64,000 nucleotides of DNA from XN24 sp047921395 (GCA_047921395.1 JBLRWH010000001.1:87930-151929); one strand, 5' to 3'; shown: positions 27,586 to 36,566, counted from the first letter of the stretch. The notes: generated by a model from the sequence alone, not told the origin. A program made the numbers and translations.

Positions 27586-28059
27586 CTATTCGACGCGTTT
27601 CCGCATGATCATCCGGAACGGCATGTCCTCACCCTCGGGCGGGAGCAACTCCAGCGTGTCGCCGTCCACGACGGCCGACACCGTATCCGACTGCTCGCCC
27701 TCGGTCATCCGGATGGTGAGGCTGTCGCCGTCCTGCGACCAGGTGCCGTGCACGGTCTGGCTCTCGTCCAGCAGGCGGGTCGTGCTGGACGCCGTGCCAT
27801 CGGGATTCAGCACCAGGGTCATGTTCATCGCGTCGAGCATCCCGGCGCCGATCATGGCCATGCCGAGTTCCATGGCCTGGCGCTCGGCGGGATCCTCGAT
27901 GCGCGCGATCTCGGCCTCCATGGCATCCTTGACGACCTGGATGTCGAGCTCCCAGGTCCCCGCATGCGTCATTGCCGGGGACTTGCCGCAGGCCAGCAGC
28001 CCGCCGGCAAGGAGCATGACAGCCGCGAGCATGGCGATCGCCTGGAAGTGTCTCTTCAT
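27586..28059 (-). CDS. hypothetical lipoprotein
   Basis: Predicted lipoprotein of 157 residues: signal peptide MKRHFQAIAMLAAVMLLAGG with lipobox LLAC before GKSPAM. The mature part alternates short strands (GTWELDIQ, MTLVLNPDGTASS, QTVHGTWSQDGDSLTIRMT, DTLELLPPEGEDMPFRMIM), like lipocalin-type META/DUF domains that sense or bind ligands. The ATG at 28059 was chosen since it starts the signal peptide. No function can be assigned. Confidence 0.75.
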   Translation of the reverse strand: MKRHFQAIAMLAAVMLLAGGLLACGKSPAMTHAGTWELDIQVVKDAMEAEIARIEDPAERQAMELGMAMIGAGMLDAMNMTLVLNPDGTASSTTRLLDESQTVHGTWSQDGDSLTIRMTEGEQSDTVSAVVDGDTLELLPPEGEDMPFRMIMRKRVE

Positions 28060-28168
28060 GGTCGTGCGGCCCCTTGCCTGGAAGGAAGATGGGGGCAAGC
28101 ATAACGGCCCGGGCGGCGCGCGGGAAACGACGGGCCCGCGGCCAGCCCCGGGAGCGCCACCCCGCGAC

Positions 28169-28819
28169 TCAACTCTCGACCGTCTCCCGCCGCAACAACG
28201 CGCGCACTTCTTCGTCGCTCAGCTGGCGAAAGTCGCGGTACCAGGGCCCGATGGCGAAAAATGGCTCCGGCGTCGCGAGGCACACCAACTCGTCGGCGTC
28301 TTCCTCCAGCTGCTCGACGACCTCGGGCGGCGCCACGGCCAGCGCCAGCACGACCCGATCCGGACCGAGCTGTCGCGCCGCCTCGATGGCCGCACGCATG
28401 GTCGCCCCGGTGGCGGCCCCATCGTCGACAAGGATCACGCATCGGTGCATGAGCACCGGGCGCGCCCGATCCCCGCGATACGCGCGTTCCCGGCGCTCGA
28501 GTTCGCGTGTCTCCATCGAGATCACTTCCTCGAGCATGTCGTGATCGACACCAGCGCGGCGGATGACCTCGGAATTCAGCACGCGGATTCCGCCGCTGGC
28601 GATCGCGCCCATGGCCAGCTCGGGCTGGAAAGGCACGCCGAGCTTGCGGATGTTCAGCACATCGAGCGGCGCGTCCAGCGCCGCCGCGATCTCCGCGGCG
28701 ACCGGCACGCCGCCACGCGGCAGCGCGAGCACGATGACATCCTGGTCGCGGTAACGGTCCACCAGCAGGCCGGCGAGCGCGCGGCCGGCGGCTGTGCGGT
28801 CCTGGATCGGCAGTTTCAT
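28169..28819 (-). CDS. type I phosphoribosyltransferase family protein
   Basis: Protein of 216 residues with the PRPP-binding loop CVILVDDGAATGATMRAAI near residues 123-140 and an N-terminal VIVLALPRGGVPVAAEIA segment. This pattern is that of stand-alone PRTase-like proteins often found near hydrolases, whose substrate is not known. The ATG at 28819 has GGAGGTG seven bases upstream. It diverges from the alpha/beta hydrolase gene across 167 bases. Confidence 0.85.
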   Translation of the reverse strand: MKLPIQDRTAAGRALAGLLVDRYRDQDVIVLALPRGGVPVAAEIAAALDAPLDVLNIRKLGVPFQPELAMGAIASGGIRVLNSEVIRRAGVDHDMLEEVISMETRELERRERAYRGDRARPVLMHRCVILVDDGAATGATMRAAIEAARQLGPDRVVLALAVAPPEVVEQLEEDADELVCLATPEPFFAIGPWYRDFRQLSDEEVRALLRRETVES

Positions 28820-28986
28820 GACACACCTCCGCGTCGTTCCGGACTCACGTACGGCGACGACGGGCAGGCCCTCGGTATGGGCCATCCCTGCCCGTCCCTG
28901 CCTGCTCCAAGCATGGACCCTGGCGCCCCGAATTGACAGGGTCGCGGGCCGGAACTGCGCCTCCCCGCATGCGATAATGCGCAACC

Positions 28987-29934
28987 ATGAAAATCATTGC
29001 GTGGGCGCTGCTGGCCGTCTTCGTCGTGGCGCTCGTGCTCTCAGCCCTGTGGGTTGCCGACCACGCGCGTCCCAGGCATGAGGAGTTTGTCGAGCGCCGC
29101 GGTACCCTCGCCTCGGTGGAGCCCGGGGAGATTGCCCTTGAGCCCGGCGGATTCACCAGCCAGGCCGTCCGGCTCGCCTCGGATTCCGGGCTGAGTGTCG
29201 ATACGCGCGTCCTGCGTCCGGCCGCGCAGGATGCGCCGCTGCCCGTATTCGTGATGCTCGCCGGCCACAGGACGGGCCGCGACGCAGTCAAGCTCGTGGG
29301 CAACCCCGGCCGGGCCATCATGGTCGCCATCGATTATCCCTATCATGGGCCGGTGGAGATCGACTCCGCCGCGAGCTTCTTCCGCGGCATCCGTGCAATC
29401 CAGGACGCATTGCTCGACACACCCCCGGCTGCCTCCCTCGTGCTCGACTGGCTGGCGACCCAACCCTGGGCCGACACGGGTCGCGCGGAACTCGTGGGGG
29501 TCAGCTTCGGCGTGCCGTTCGGCGCGGTGGCCGGCGCGCTGGATGCGCGCTTCAACCGCGTATGGCTCATCCACGGCGGCGCCGGCAACCGCGGCTGGAT
29601 CGAGCACAATCTCGGCGAGCGAATTCCGCAGGACTGGCTCCGGCCGCTCGTCGCCTCGCTGGTCCACCTGCTGGTCTACGGCAACTCGTTCGACACGGAA
29701 GCCTGGGTGGCGCGGATCGCGCCGCGCCCGGTGGTGGTCATCGGCGCCCGGGACGACGAGCGCCTGCCGGAACACAAGGTGAAGCGGCTGTATGCGGCTG
29801 CCCGGCAGCCCAAGGCACTGCTTTGGACCGAGGGTGGGCATGTGGATCCGCGGCGCCCCGACCTGGTCCAGGCGCTGCTGGAGATCGTGCGGAGTCGTTC
29901 CGATGAGTCTCCTTCGAGGCCCGAGACGCGCTGA
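28987..29934 (+). CDS. alpha/beta hydrolase with N-terminal membrane anchor
   Basis: Protein of 315 residues with one N-terminal hydrophobic helix (residues 3-24), probably a membrane anchor or uncleaved signal. The hydrolase domain has the nucleophile elbow GVSFG, an acid in VVVIGARDDERLPEHK, and a histidine in WTEGGHVDPRRPD, so the triad is complete. The dienelactone-hydrolase-like order is clear; the substrate is not. It pairs divergently with the phosphoribosyltransferase gene. Confidence 0.82.
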   Translation: MKIIAWALLAVFVVALVLSALWVADHARPRHEEFVERRGTLASVEPGEIALEPGGFTSQAVRLASDSGLSVDTRVLRPAAQDAPLPVFVMLAGHRTGRDAVKLVGNPGRAIMVAIDYPYHGPVEIDSAASFFRGIRAIQDALLDTPPAASLVLDWLATQPWADTGRAELVGVSFGVPFGAVAGALDARFNRVWLIHGGAGNRGWIEHNLGERIPQDWLRPLVASLVHLLVYGNSFDTEAWVARIAPRPVVVIGARDDERLPEHKVKRLYAAARQPKALLWTEGGHVDPRRPDLVQALLEIVRSRSDESPSRPETR

Positions 29935-30235
29935 ACGGTGCATTGTGGAAAACCCCTAGGGACACCCGCTTCGCCCTCGCCTATGTTCAGGCTGTACGCG
30001 GACGGATTCAAAGGCAGCGCGCAGCCCGGCGAGTCGCCGGTAGCAGGGCCCCATTCGAGCCCCGGCGTGCGCTTAAGGCCTGGAGCGCCTTGCGCTGATC
30101 CGCTCGCGGCACCGGTGCACCGCCATGCACCCGGGTATCGCGCCGAGCAAAGCCGCGCAGCGGCCTCGGGCGCACCGCGGCAAGACACCGCGACATGAAA
30201 CCCGGAGACACGCCTGGGTCCCGTGCACCGCAAGC
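29935..30235 (+). other. gene-free, highly structured G+C-rich segment (candidate ncRNA or long 3' UTR)
   Basis: About 300 bases with no credible protein gene on either strand. Several strong hairpins are packed together: CCGGCGA/TCGCCGG at 30026-30040, GCGC(tt)AAGGC/GCCTTGCGC at 30069-30095, and GGTGCA/TGCACC at 30114-30131. The segment ends in a rightward rho-independent terminator. It could be an independent structured RNA, a dispersed repeat, or the 3' UTR of the hydrolase. I could not match it to 6S RNA, tmRNA, RNase P RNA or SRP RNA. Confidence 0.45.
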
Positions 30236-30268
30236 GAAAGGGGTCGGTCTGCCGGCCCCTTTCTTTTT
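30236..30268 (+). terminator. rho-independent terminator
   Basis: GAAAGGGG (30236-30243) pairs with CCCCTTTC (30256-30263); CGG/CCG pairs extend the stem inward past a mismatch, and TTTTT follows. It ends whatever rightward transcript covers the structured region upstream. Confidence 0.88.
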
Positions 30269-30304
30269 GCGCGTCTCAAATGCCTGCGGTATTTCGGTAT
30301 CCTG

Positions 30305-30343
30305 TGAGCAGTGTCCCCATGCGGCGGTTTGAGCAGTGTCCCC
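30305..30343 (-). repeat. two further copies of the GGGGACACTGCTCAAA repeat, in tandem
   Basis: TGAGCAGTGTCCCC (30305-30318) and TTTGAGCAGTGTCCCC (30328-30343) lie in the same orientation nine bases apart. The second copy contains the GTG used as the slyX start codon. Confidence 0.9.
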
Positions 30344-30536
30344 AATCGAGCGACTGGAATCGAAACTCGCCTTCCTGGAGCGCGCCAGCCAGGATCTCGG
30401 CGACGTGGTGTATCGCCAGCAGCAGGAACTCGACGCGCTCAAGGCGCGCGTCGAGCGGCTGGTCCAGCGCCTGGAGGCAGCCGAGGAGCGGTCGCGGGAT
30501 TACACGGCCGAGGACGAGAGGCCCCCGCACTACTGA
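30336..30536 (+). CDS. slyX: SlyX family protein
   Basis: Small coiled-coil protein of 66 residues; the heptad pattern in IERLESKLAFLERASQDLGDVVYRQQQELDALKARVERL is typical for SlyX, whose role is not established. The only fitting start is GTG at 30336, inside the dispersed repeat, giving MSPIERLESK. Family members usually start about this far before the first heptad. There is no evident Shine-Dalgarno sequence other than bases of the repeat. Confidence 0.8.
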   Translation: MSPIERLESKLAFLERASQDLGDVVYRQQQELDALKARVERLVQRLEAAEERSRDYTAEDERPPHY

Positions 30537-30558
30537 CGCGAGGTCAGCAAGGGCGAGG

Positions 30559-32481
30559 TCAGCGCGCCGGGCTCGCCGTCAGCGCGGCCTGGCGCTCCTC
30601 GAGATGCAGCCAGCGTTCCGTCAGGCGATTGTGGGCAGAGTTTTTCTCCGCCAGCGCGTCGAGCACCGGCTGGGTCCGTTCCCACGGCTGGGCATAGAAG
30701 TCCGGCGCGGCGATGCGCGCCTCGAGGGCCGCGATCTCGGCCTCCAGCGCCTCGATCCTGCCGGGCAAGGCGTTGAGCTCGCGCTGCTCGAGGTAGCCGA
30801 GCTTGGTCGGCTGCTGCGGCGCGCGCTCCGCACCGCGTGAGGCGCCGGGCGCCCGCGCCGGCGCAGCCTCCCGCGCCACCGCATCCATCTGCGCCAGCGC
30901 GTGGCCGCGTCGCGCCCAGTCGCTGTAACCGCCCGCATACTCCACGATCCGTCCGCCGGCCTCGAACACCAGGATCTTGTTGACGACGTTGTCAAGGAAT
31001 TCACGGTCATGGCTGACGACGAGCAGCGTGCCGGCATACTCGGCCAGCCGTTCCTCCAGCACTTCCAGCGTCTCGACATCGAGGTCGTTGGTCGGCTCGT
31101 CGAGCACCAGCAGGTTGCTCGGCTGGGTGAAGAGCTTTGCCAGGATGACCCGGTTGCGTTCGCCGCCCGACAGCGAGCTGACCGGCGTGAGGGCGCGCTT
31201 GGCGCTGAACAGGAAGCCGCACAGGTAGCCGACCACGTGCTGCGGCTTGCCGTTGATGGTGACGTGATCGCGGCCCTCGCCGACGTTGTGCGCCACGCTC
31301 TTGTCCAGTTCGAGCAGCTGGCGCATCTGGTCGAAGTACGCGACCTCGAGGTGCGTGCCGTGCTTGATGGTCCCGGTCTGCGGCTCCAGCTCGCCGAGCA
31401 GCAGCTTCAGCAGCGTGCTCTTGCCGACGCCGTTGTTGCCGACGAGGCCGATGCGATCGCCGCGCATCACCTTGAGGTCCAGCCCTGCGATCAGCGGCTT
31501 CCCTCCGTAGCCGTAGCTGACGTTCTTCGCCTGCACGACCTTGCGGCCGGAGCTGTCCGCCTCGCCGATCGTGATGCGCGCGCTGCCGGGGCGCTTGACG
31601 CGCTGCGCACGGATCTCGCGCAGCTCGAGCAGCGCCCGGACCCGGCCCTCATTGCGGGTCCTGCGTGCCTTGATGCCCTGCCGGATCCAGGCCTCTTCCT
31701 CGGCGAGCTTGCGATCGAACTCGGCGTTGTGCCGCTCCTCTTCCTCGATCGCATCCGCCTTGCGGCGCAGGTAGTCGCGGTAGTTGCCGGGCCAGCTGAC
31801 GAGCTTGCCGCGGTCGATCTCGATGATGCGCGTCGCAAGGCGTTGCAGGAACGCGCGGTCATGGGTGATGAACAGCACCGCGCCCGGCCAGCTGACGATG
31901 CGTTGTTCCAGCCACTGGATCGATGACAGGTCGAGGTGGTTCGTGGGCTCATCGAGCAGCAGCAGGTCCGGCTTGCTGACCAGGGCGCGCGCCAGGGCGA
32001 CGCGCCGGCGCCAGCCGCCGGACAGCTCACCGACCTGCTGTCCGCCGGGCAGGCCCATGTCGGTGATGATCGTGTCGACCGCGCGGTCCACGTGCCAGCC
32101 GTCCACGGCATCGATGCGCCGGTGCAGCTCCTCGAGCGCCTTCAGCCCGTGCGCCCCGAGCTCGGCGGCCGCGAGCCGCTCGTACTCGTCTACCAGCGCG
32201 CGCACCGGTGCGAGGCCGCTCATCACCGACTCGCGCACCGTCAGCTGGAGGTCGTCGGGCAGGGCCTGCTCCAGCCGGCTGATCCTCAGGTCCGCGCGCG
32301 CCTGGATGTCGCCCTCGTCGGGCACCAGGGTGCCGGAGATCAGCTTCAGCAACGAGGTCTTGCCGGCGCCATTGCGGCCGATCAGGCACACGCGCTCGCC
32401 CGGCTCGATGACGAGATCGGCCGCGGTGAGGATGTCCTGGTCGCCGAAGCGCAGCGAGACCTGGTCGAAACGAAGCAGCAT
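30559..32481 (-). CDS. uup: ABC-F ATPase Uup
   Basis: Soluble ABC-F protein of 640 residues, involved in ribosome function and in suppressing precise excision of transposons in E. coli. Two ABC cassettes are seen: Walker A GRNGAGKTS (about residues 36-44) and GNNGVGKST (about 350-358), signatures LSGGWRRRVALARAL and LSGGERNRVILAKLF, and the linker with many charged residues (RRKADAIEEEERHNAEFDRK). A C-terminal coiled coil (QRELNALPGRIEALEAEIAA) is the Uup-type DNA/ribosome-binding end. The ATG at 32481 was chosen because the frame upstream does not look like protein. Confidence 0.93.
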   Translation of the reverse strand: MLLRFDQVSLRFGDQDILTAADLVIEPGERVCLIGRNGAGKTSLLKLISGTLVPDEGDIQARADLRISRLEQALPDDLQLTVRESVMSGLAPVRALVDEYERLAAAELGAHGLKALEELHRRIDAVDGWHVDRAVDTIITDMGLPGGQQVGELSGGWRRRVALARALVSKPDLLLLDEPTNHLDLSSIQWLEQRIVSWPGAVLFITHDRAFLQRLATRIIEIDRGKLVSWPGNYRDYLRRKADAIEEEERHNAEFDRKLAEEEAWIRQGIKARRTRNEGRVRALLELREIRAQRVKRPGSARITIGEADSSGRKVVQAKNVSYGYGGKPLIAGLDLKVMRGDRIGLVGNNGVGKSTLLKLLLGELEPQTGTIKHGTHLEVAYFDQMRQLLELDKSVAHNVGEGRDHVTINGKPQHVVGYLCGFLFSAKRALTPVSSLSGGERNRVILAKLFTQPSNLLVLDEPTNDLDVETLEVLEERLAEYAGTLLVVSHDREFLDNVVNKILVFEAGGRIVEYAGGYSDWARRGHALAQMDAVAREAAPARAPGASRGAERAPQQPTKLGYLEQRELNALPGRIEALEAEIAALEARIAAPDFYAQPWERTQPVLDALAEKNSAHNRLTERWLHLEERQAALTASPAR

Positions 32482-32601
32482 GGTGGGTTCTTCGGGGTCG
32501 GGTCGGGAAAATCGAGGATCGATTCTATCGCGCCGGCTACCCCGGGGTCTGTTTATCCCGTAGGCTGGACAGCGAACGATACGACCCCACGGAGAAGACT
32601 C

Positions 32602-33276
32602 GTGCGCACCGAACTGACCCCCCTCGAAGCCCGCGTCATCGGCTGCCTGATCGAGAAAGAGCACACCACGCCCGACCAGTACCCGCTGTCGCTGAACGCC
32701 CTGACGGCGGCGTGCAACCAGAAGAGCAACCGGGATCCCGTGCTCGAACTGAGCAGCAGCGAGGTCCAGGACGCGGTCGACGCGCTGATGAAGAAGCACC
32801 TCCTCACGGACCGCAGTGGCGGCGTGGGCGGGCGCGTCACGCGCTATCGTCATCGCTTCTGCAACACCCAGTTCGGCAACCTGCACCTCGCGCCGCGGGA
32901 GCTGGCCATCATCTGCGAGCTGCTGCTGCGCGGCCCGCAGACCCCGGGCGAGTTGCGCAGCCGCGCCAATCGCATTGAGCCGCTGCACGATGTCAGCGAG
33001 GTCGAGGCCGCGCTCAGGGACCTGGCCGGGCGCGAGGAACCGCTGGTCGCGCAGCTGCCGCGCGAGCCCGGCAAGCGCGAATCCCGCTGGATGCAGCTGT
33101 TCACCGGGGACGCCCCGCCGGCGGCGGAGGCGCTCGCGGCCACCGGCTCGCGGGCGCTGTCGCGTGACGAGCGGATCGAGGACCTGGAGGGCCGGATCGA
33201 CGCGCTGGAACACCAGCTGGCGGTGCTGCAGCGGAGGATCGACGCGCTGTCGGAGCCCGGGAACGACGGGGACTGA
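32602..33276 (+). CDS. yceH: YceH family protein (DUF480)
   Basis: Protein of 224 residues of the YceH family, with two winged-helix domains. The conserved opening LTPLEARVIGCLIEKEHTTPDQYPLSLNAL is complete, followed by CNQKSNRDPVLELS and RELAIICELLLRGPQTPGELRSRANR. A C-terminal coiled coil (DRIEDLEGRIDALEHQLAVLQRRI-like) ends the protein. The start is GTG at 32602 with GGAG upstream at 32591-32594. Function is unknown; it diverges from uup. Confidence 0.92.
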   Translation: MRTELTPLEARVIGCLIEKEHTTPDQYPLSLNALTAACNQKSNRDPVLELSSSEVQDAVDALMKKHLLTDRSGGVGGRVTRYRHRFCNTQFGNLHLAPRELAIICELLLRGPQTPGELRSRANRIEPLHDVSEVEAALRDLAGREEPLVAQLPREPGKRESRWMQLFTGDAPPAAEALAATGSRALSRDERIEDLEGRIDALEHQLAVLQRRIDALSEPGNDGD

Positions 33277-33351
33277 ATCGCGCCGCCGCCTCGCTACAGG
33301 GGCACAAGGTTTGTTAGCATTGCGGCGTTTGCAGGTAGCGGAGTTTCCGGG

Positions 33352-34107
33352 ATGCCCACGGCAGCACTACCCTTGCTCGCGCTAGCGCTGGCGTTGACCG
33401 CTTTGGCGGGCTGCGGGCGCAGCGAAGTGCCCTCGACGCCACGGCCCGCCGTGCAACCGCCGGCGGCGGAATCGCGCCAGGACGCGGCCGAGCCGCCTGC
33501 AGACCTCGAGGACGTCGTCCAGCGCGATCCCCCGGCGGGCGGTTCCTTCAGCTTCGAGGCCTACGCTTATGTCTGCGACGGGCGCGAGATCGTGGTGCGA
33601 CCCGGCGACGCCGAGCTCACGCTCATCACGGCCGACGGTTCCATCGTGATGCCGCAAGTGGAAGCCGCCTCGGGCGCCAAGTACGGCGATGACGTCAACG
33701 GATTCTGGGGCAAGGGCATCGACAGCGCATTGTTGACGCTCGACGGCGAGGACATCCCCTGCACGCTCAACCGGCGCGAGACCCCCTGGGCGGATGCACG
33801 CGCGCGCGGCGCGCTGTTCCGCGGCCTCGGCCAGGAACCCGGCTGGCATCTCGAGATCCATCCCGAGCGGATCGTCATCGTCTACCAGTACGGCGAACGG
33901 CGTGTCGTGGTGCCGAATCCCGGGGCGATCGCCGACCTGGACAAGCAGCAGCGGCGCTGGCAGGCCACGACCGAGGCACACGAACTGGTGGTCGTCATCG
34001 AGGACCGCGCCTGCACTGATGTCATGAGTGGCGAGATTTACCCGGCAAAGGTCACGGCCACGCTCGATGGCCGCGACTACACCGGTTGCGGCCGGGACCT
34101 CGAGTAG
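33352..34107 (+). CDS. lipoprotein with MliC-like and COG3650-like domains
   Basis: Lipoprotein of 251 residues (lipobox LAGC before GRSEVPST). Residues 70-135 follow the MliC fold of membrane-bound C-type lysozyme inhibitors (FSFEAYAYVCDGREIVVR, later SGAKYGDDVNGFWGKGIDSALLTLDG). The second half (GWHLEIHPERIVIVYQYGER to YTGCGRDLE) matches the COG3650-type envelope domain, with cysteines in RACTDVMSG and YTGCGR. A role in lysozyme resistance or envelope stress is inferred from the first domain only. Confidence 0.78.
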   Translation: MPTAALPLLALALALTALAGCGRSEVPSTPRPAVQPPAAESRQDAAEPPADLEDVVQRDPPAGGSFSFEAYAYVCDGREIVVRPGDAELTLITADGSIVMPQVEAASGAKYGDDVNGFWGKGIDSALLTLDGEDIPCTLNRRETPWADARARGALFRGLGQEPGWHLEIHPERIVIVYQYGERRVVVPNPGAIADLDKQQRRWQATTEAHELVVVIEDRACTDVMSGEIYPAKVTATLDGRDYTGCGRDLE

Positions 34108-34118
34108 GCCGCCCGGGC

Positions 34119-34862
34119 ATGCAGGAATCCGCCGCCGCGCTGCCCGAAACCATCACCATCGCCGCACGCTTCTGCGGCCCGCCGGAGTCCGGCAACGGCG
34201 GCTACACCTGCGGCCGGCTCGCGGCGCGCCTGGCGGGACCCGTCGAGGTCACGCTCCGGCGGCCCCCGCCGCTCAATCTCCCCCTCGCGGTGCTCCGCAG
34301 CGGGGACGGCCTCGTGCTCGCCGACGACGGGGCGTCGGTCGCGGAAGCCCGCCCCACGCGTTTCGAACTCGAGCCGCCCCACTGTCCGGGACTCGGCGCC
34401 GCGACGGAAGCCGCGAGCCATTACCACGGGCTCGACGAGCACGCCTTCCCCACCTGTTTCGTGTGCGGTCCCGGGCGCGCGCCGGAGGACGGGCTGCGCA
34501 TCTTCGCGGGCGAGGTGGCCGGTGACGGCCTGGTCGCCTGCCCGTGGACGCCTGGCGCCGGGCTGGCGGGCGCGGATGGCCACGTGGGCACCGAATTCAT
34601 GTGGGCGGCGCTCGACTGTCCCGGCGCGTGGGCCTGGCTCGCCGGGCTGGAGAACCCGCTGGTGCTCGGACGGCTCGCCGTCATCCTGGATGCACCGGTG
34701 ATCGCGGGCCGGCCGCATATCGTCGGCGGCTGGCGCCTCGGGCACCAGGGCCGCAAGTATTACTCCGGGACCGCGATCTGGCGTGCCGACGGCACGGTCT
34801 GCGCGCGCGCCCGGGCGACATGGATCGAGGTGGACCCGGCGCGCTTCGCGGCGACCGGTTGA
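34119..34862 (+). CDS. hypothetical protein, thioesterase-like (hotdog) fold
   Basis: Protein of 247 residues starting 11 bases after the lipoprotein gene. The N-terminal GPPESGNGGYTCGRLAARL and VEVTLRRPPPLNLPL resemble the acyl-CoA thioesterase-like double-hotdog family; later segments include FPTCFVCGPGRAPEDGLRIF and GHQGRKYYSGTAIW. The two cysteines in CFVCGPGR are a recurrent feature of these proteins. The ATG at 34119 was preferred to one at 34086 inside the previous gene. The substrate is unknown. Confidence 0.7.
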   Translation: MQESAAALPETITIAARFCGPPESGNGGYTCGRLAARLAGPVEVTLRRPPPLNLPLAVLRSGDGLVLADDGASVAEARPTRFELEPPHCPGLGAATEAASHYHGLDEHAFPTCFVCGPGRAPEDGLRIFAGEVAGDGLVACPWTPGAGLAGADGHVGTEFMWAALDCPGAWAWLAGLENPLVLGRLAVILDAPVIAGRPHIVGGWRLGHQGRKYYSGTAIWRADGTVCARARATWIEVDPARFAATG

Positions 34863-34892
34863 ATTGAGAACAATAAACCAGGGGACCGGAAT

Positions 34893-36566
34893 ATGGGTGC
34901 TGTCACGCTGTTGCTGTTCGGGCTCGCCATGTTGGCGGGGGGCTACCTGTTCTATTCGAAATTCATCGCGGAGCGCATTTATCGGCTGGACCCGGATTTC
35001 CGCACGCCCGCACACGAGTTCCGCGATGGCGTCGACTACGTGCCGACCAACAAGTACGTGCTCTGGGGTCACCACTTCACTTCGGTCGCCGGCGCCGCCC
35101 CCATCGTGGGCCCCGCCATTGCCGTCATCTGGGGCTGGGGCCCGGCCTTCGCCTGGGTGATCCTCGGCACGATTTTCTTCGCGGGGGTGCACGATTTCGG
35201 CGCCTTGTGGGCGAGTGTGCGCAACAAGGGCAAGTCCATCGGCACGCTGACCGGCACCGTGATCGGCGCGCGGGCGCGTAACCTGTTCCTGGTCGTGATA
35301 TTCCTGCTGCTGCTGATGGTCAACGCGGCCTTCGCGGTGGTGATCTCGAACCTGCTGGTGTCCACGCCGACCGCTGTCATTCCGACCTGGGGCGCGATCG
35401 TCGTCGCGCTGGTCATCGGGCAGCTCATCTATCGGTACAAGATGAGCCTGTTGTGGGTCTCCATCATCGGCGTCATCGCCCTGTATGCGCTGATCCTCGT
35501 CGGCAACGGCATGCCCATCGTGCTGCCGGAAAGCGTGCTCGGCCTCGGGCCGCGCTCGCAGTGGATCCTGCTGCTGTTCACCTATGCGGGCATCGCCTCG
35601 ATCCTGCCCGTCTGGGTCCTGCTGCAGCCGCGCGACTACATCAACGGCCTGCAGCTGTTCATCGGGCTCGGGCTGTTCTACGGCGCCGTGCTGCTCGCCT
35701 CGCCGGACCTCGTCGCGCCGGTGTTCAACCACAACGTCCCGGCGGGCACGCCCAGCCTGGTGCCGCTGCTGTTCGTCACCATCGCCTGCGGCGCCATCAG
35801 CGGCTTCCACGGCCTGGTGGCCTCGGGCACCAGCTCCAAGCAGCTGGACAAGGAGACCGACGGCCGGCTGGTGGGCTACGGCGGCGCCGTCGGCGAGGGC
35901 ATGCTGGCGCTGGCCGCCATCATCTGCACGACCGCCGGGTTCGCCACCCTCGCGGACTGGGAGGCGATGTACTCGCGCTTCGGCGCGGGCGGCGTGGTGG
36001 CCTTCGTGCGCGGCGGCGACGCCATCCTGATGGCCGGCTACGGCATCCCGGAACAGCTCGGCGCGACGATGCTCGCGGTGATGGCGATCCTGTTCGCCGC
36101 GACCACCATGGACACGGGCCTCCGGCTGCAGCGTTACGTGATCCAGGAGGCCGCCGAGCTCGGCGGCATCAAGGTCAACGTCGTGGTGAGCACCCTCATC
36201 GCGCTCGGCTGCTGCCTGGCGCTGGCCTTCGGCGCGGGCGCCGACGGCGCCGGGGGGATGATCATCTGGCCGCTGTTCGGCACGACCAACCAGCTGCTCG
36301 CGGGGCTGACGCTGTCCATCGTCTCGGTGATCCTGATCCGCCAGGGCCGCCCGGCCTGGTTCACCGCCGTGCCGCTGGCCTTCCTGCTGACGATGTCGGT
36401 GTACGCGCTGCTCGTGCAGCTGGGGCAGTTCTACCGGGCCGAGAACTGGCTGCTGCTGGGCATGGACATCATCATCCTGCTGGCGGCGCTGTGGGTGGCG
36501 CTGGAAGCCGCGATCGCGATGAGCCGCGGCGCGAAGGGCAGCCCGGCGGCCGAGCAGAAGAGCTAA
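34893..36566 (+). CDS. cstA: CstA-family transporter (carbon starvation/pyruvate type)
   Basis: Membrane protein of 557 residues with about 15 hydrophobic helices, of the CstA/BtsT family of peptide or pyruvate transporters. Family motifs are NKYVLWGHHFTSVAGAAPIVGPA, WVILGTIFFAGVHDFGALWASVRNKGKSIG and SGFHGLVASGTSSKQL. It is of the shorter type (E. coli CstA has about 700 residues). TAATG joins it to the next small gene, and the third gene is an ArsA-like ATPase. In E. coli, CstA and BtsT pair with small cytoplasmic proteins (YbdD/YjiX); here a different small protein takes that place. Confidence 0.93.
   Translation: MGAVTLLLFGLAMLAGGYLFYSKFIAERIYRLDPDFRTPAHEFRDGVDYVPTNKYVLWGHHFTSVAGAAPIVGPAIAVIWGWGPAFAWVILGTIFFAGVHDFGALWASVRNKGKSIGTLTGTVIGARARNLFLVVIFLLLLMVNAAFAVVISNLLVSTPTAVIPTWGAIVVALVIGQLIYRYKMSLLWVSIIGVIALYALILVGNGMPIVLPESVLGLGPRSQWILLLFTYAGIASILPVWVLLQPRDYINGLQLFIGLGLFYGAVLLASPDLVAPVFNHNVPAGTPSLVPLLFVTIACGAISGFHGLVASGTSSKQLDKETDGRLVGYGGAVGEGMLALAAIICTTAGFATLADWEAMYSRFGAGGVVAFVRGGDAILMAGYGIPEQLGATMLAVMAILFAATTMDTGLRLQRYVIQEAAELGGIKVNVVVSTLIALGCCLALAFGAGADGAGGMIIWPLFGTTNQLLAGLTLSIVSVILIRQGRPAWFTAVPLAFLLTMSVYALLVQLGQFYRAENWLLLGMDIIILLAALWVALEAAIAMSRGAKGSPAAEQKS

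Noticed and set aside
29676..30233. 185-codon and other small frames across the structured segment
   Set aside because: Frames are open on both strands because of G+C content; the encoded peptides are Arg/Pro/Gly/Ala-rich without motifs, and strong hairpins explain the region better.
29935..30268. Known ncRNA (6S, tmRNA, RNase P RNA, SRP RNA)
   Set aside because: I compared the segment with the conserved cores I know and found no convincing match.
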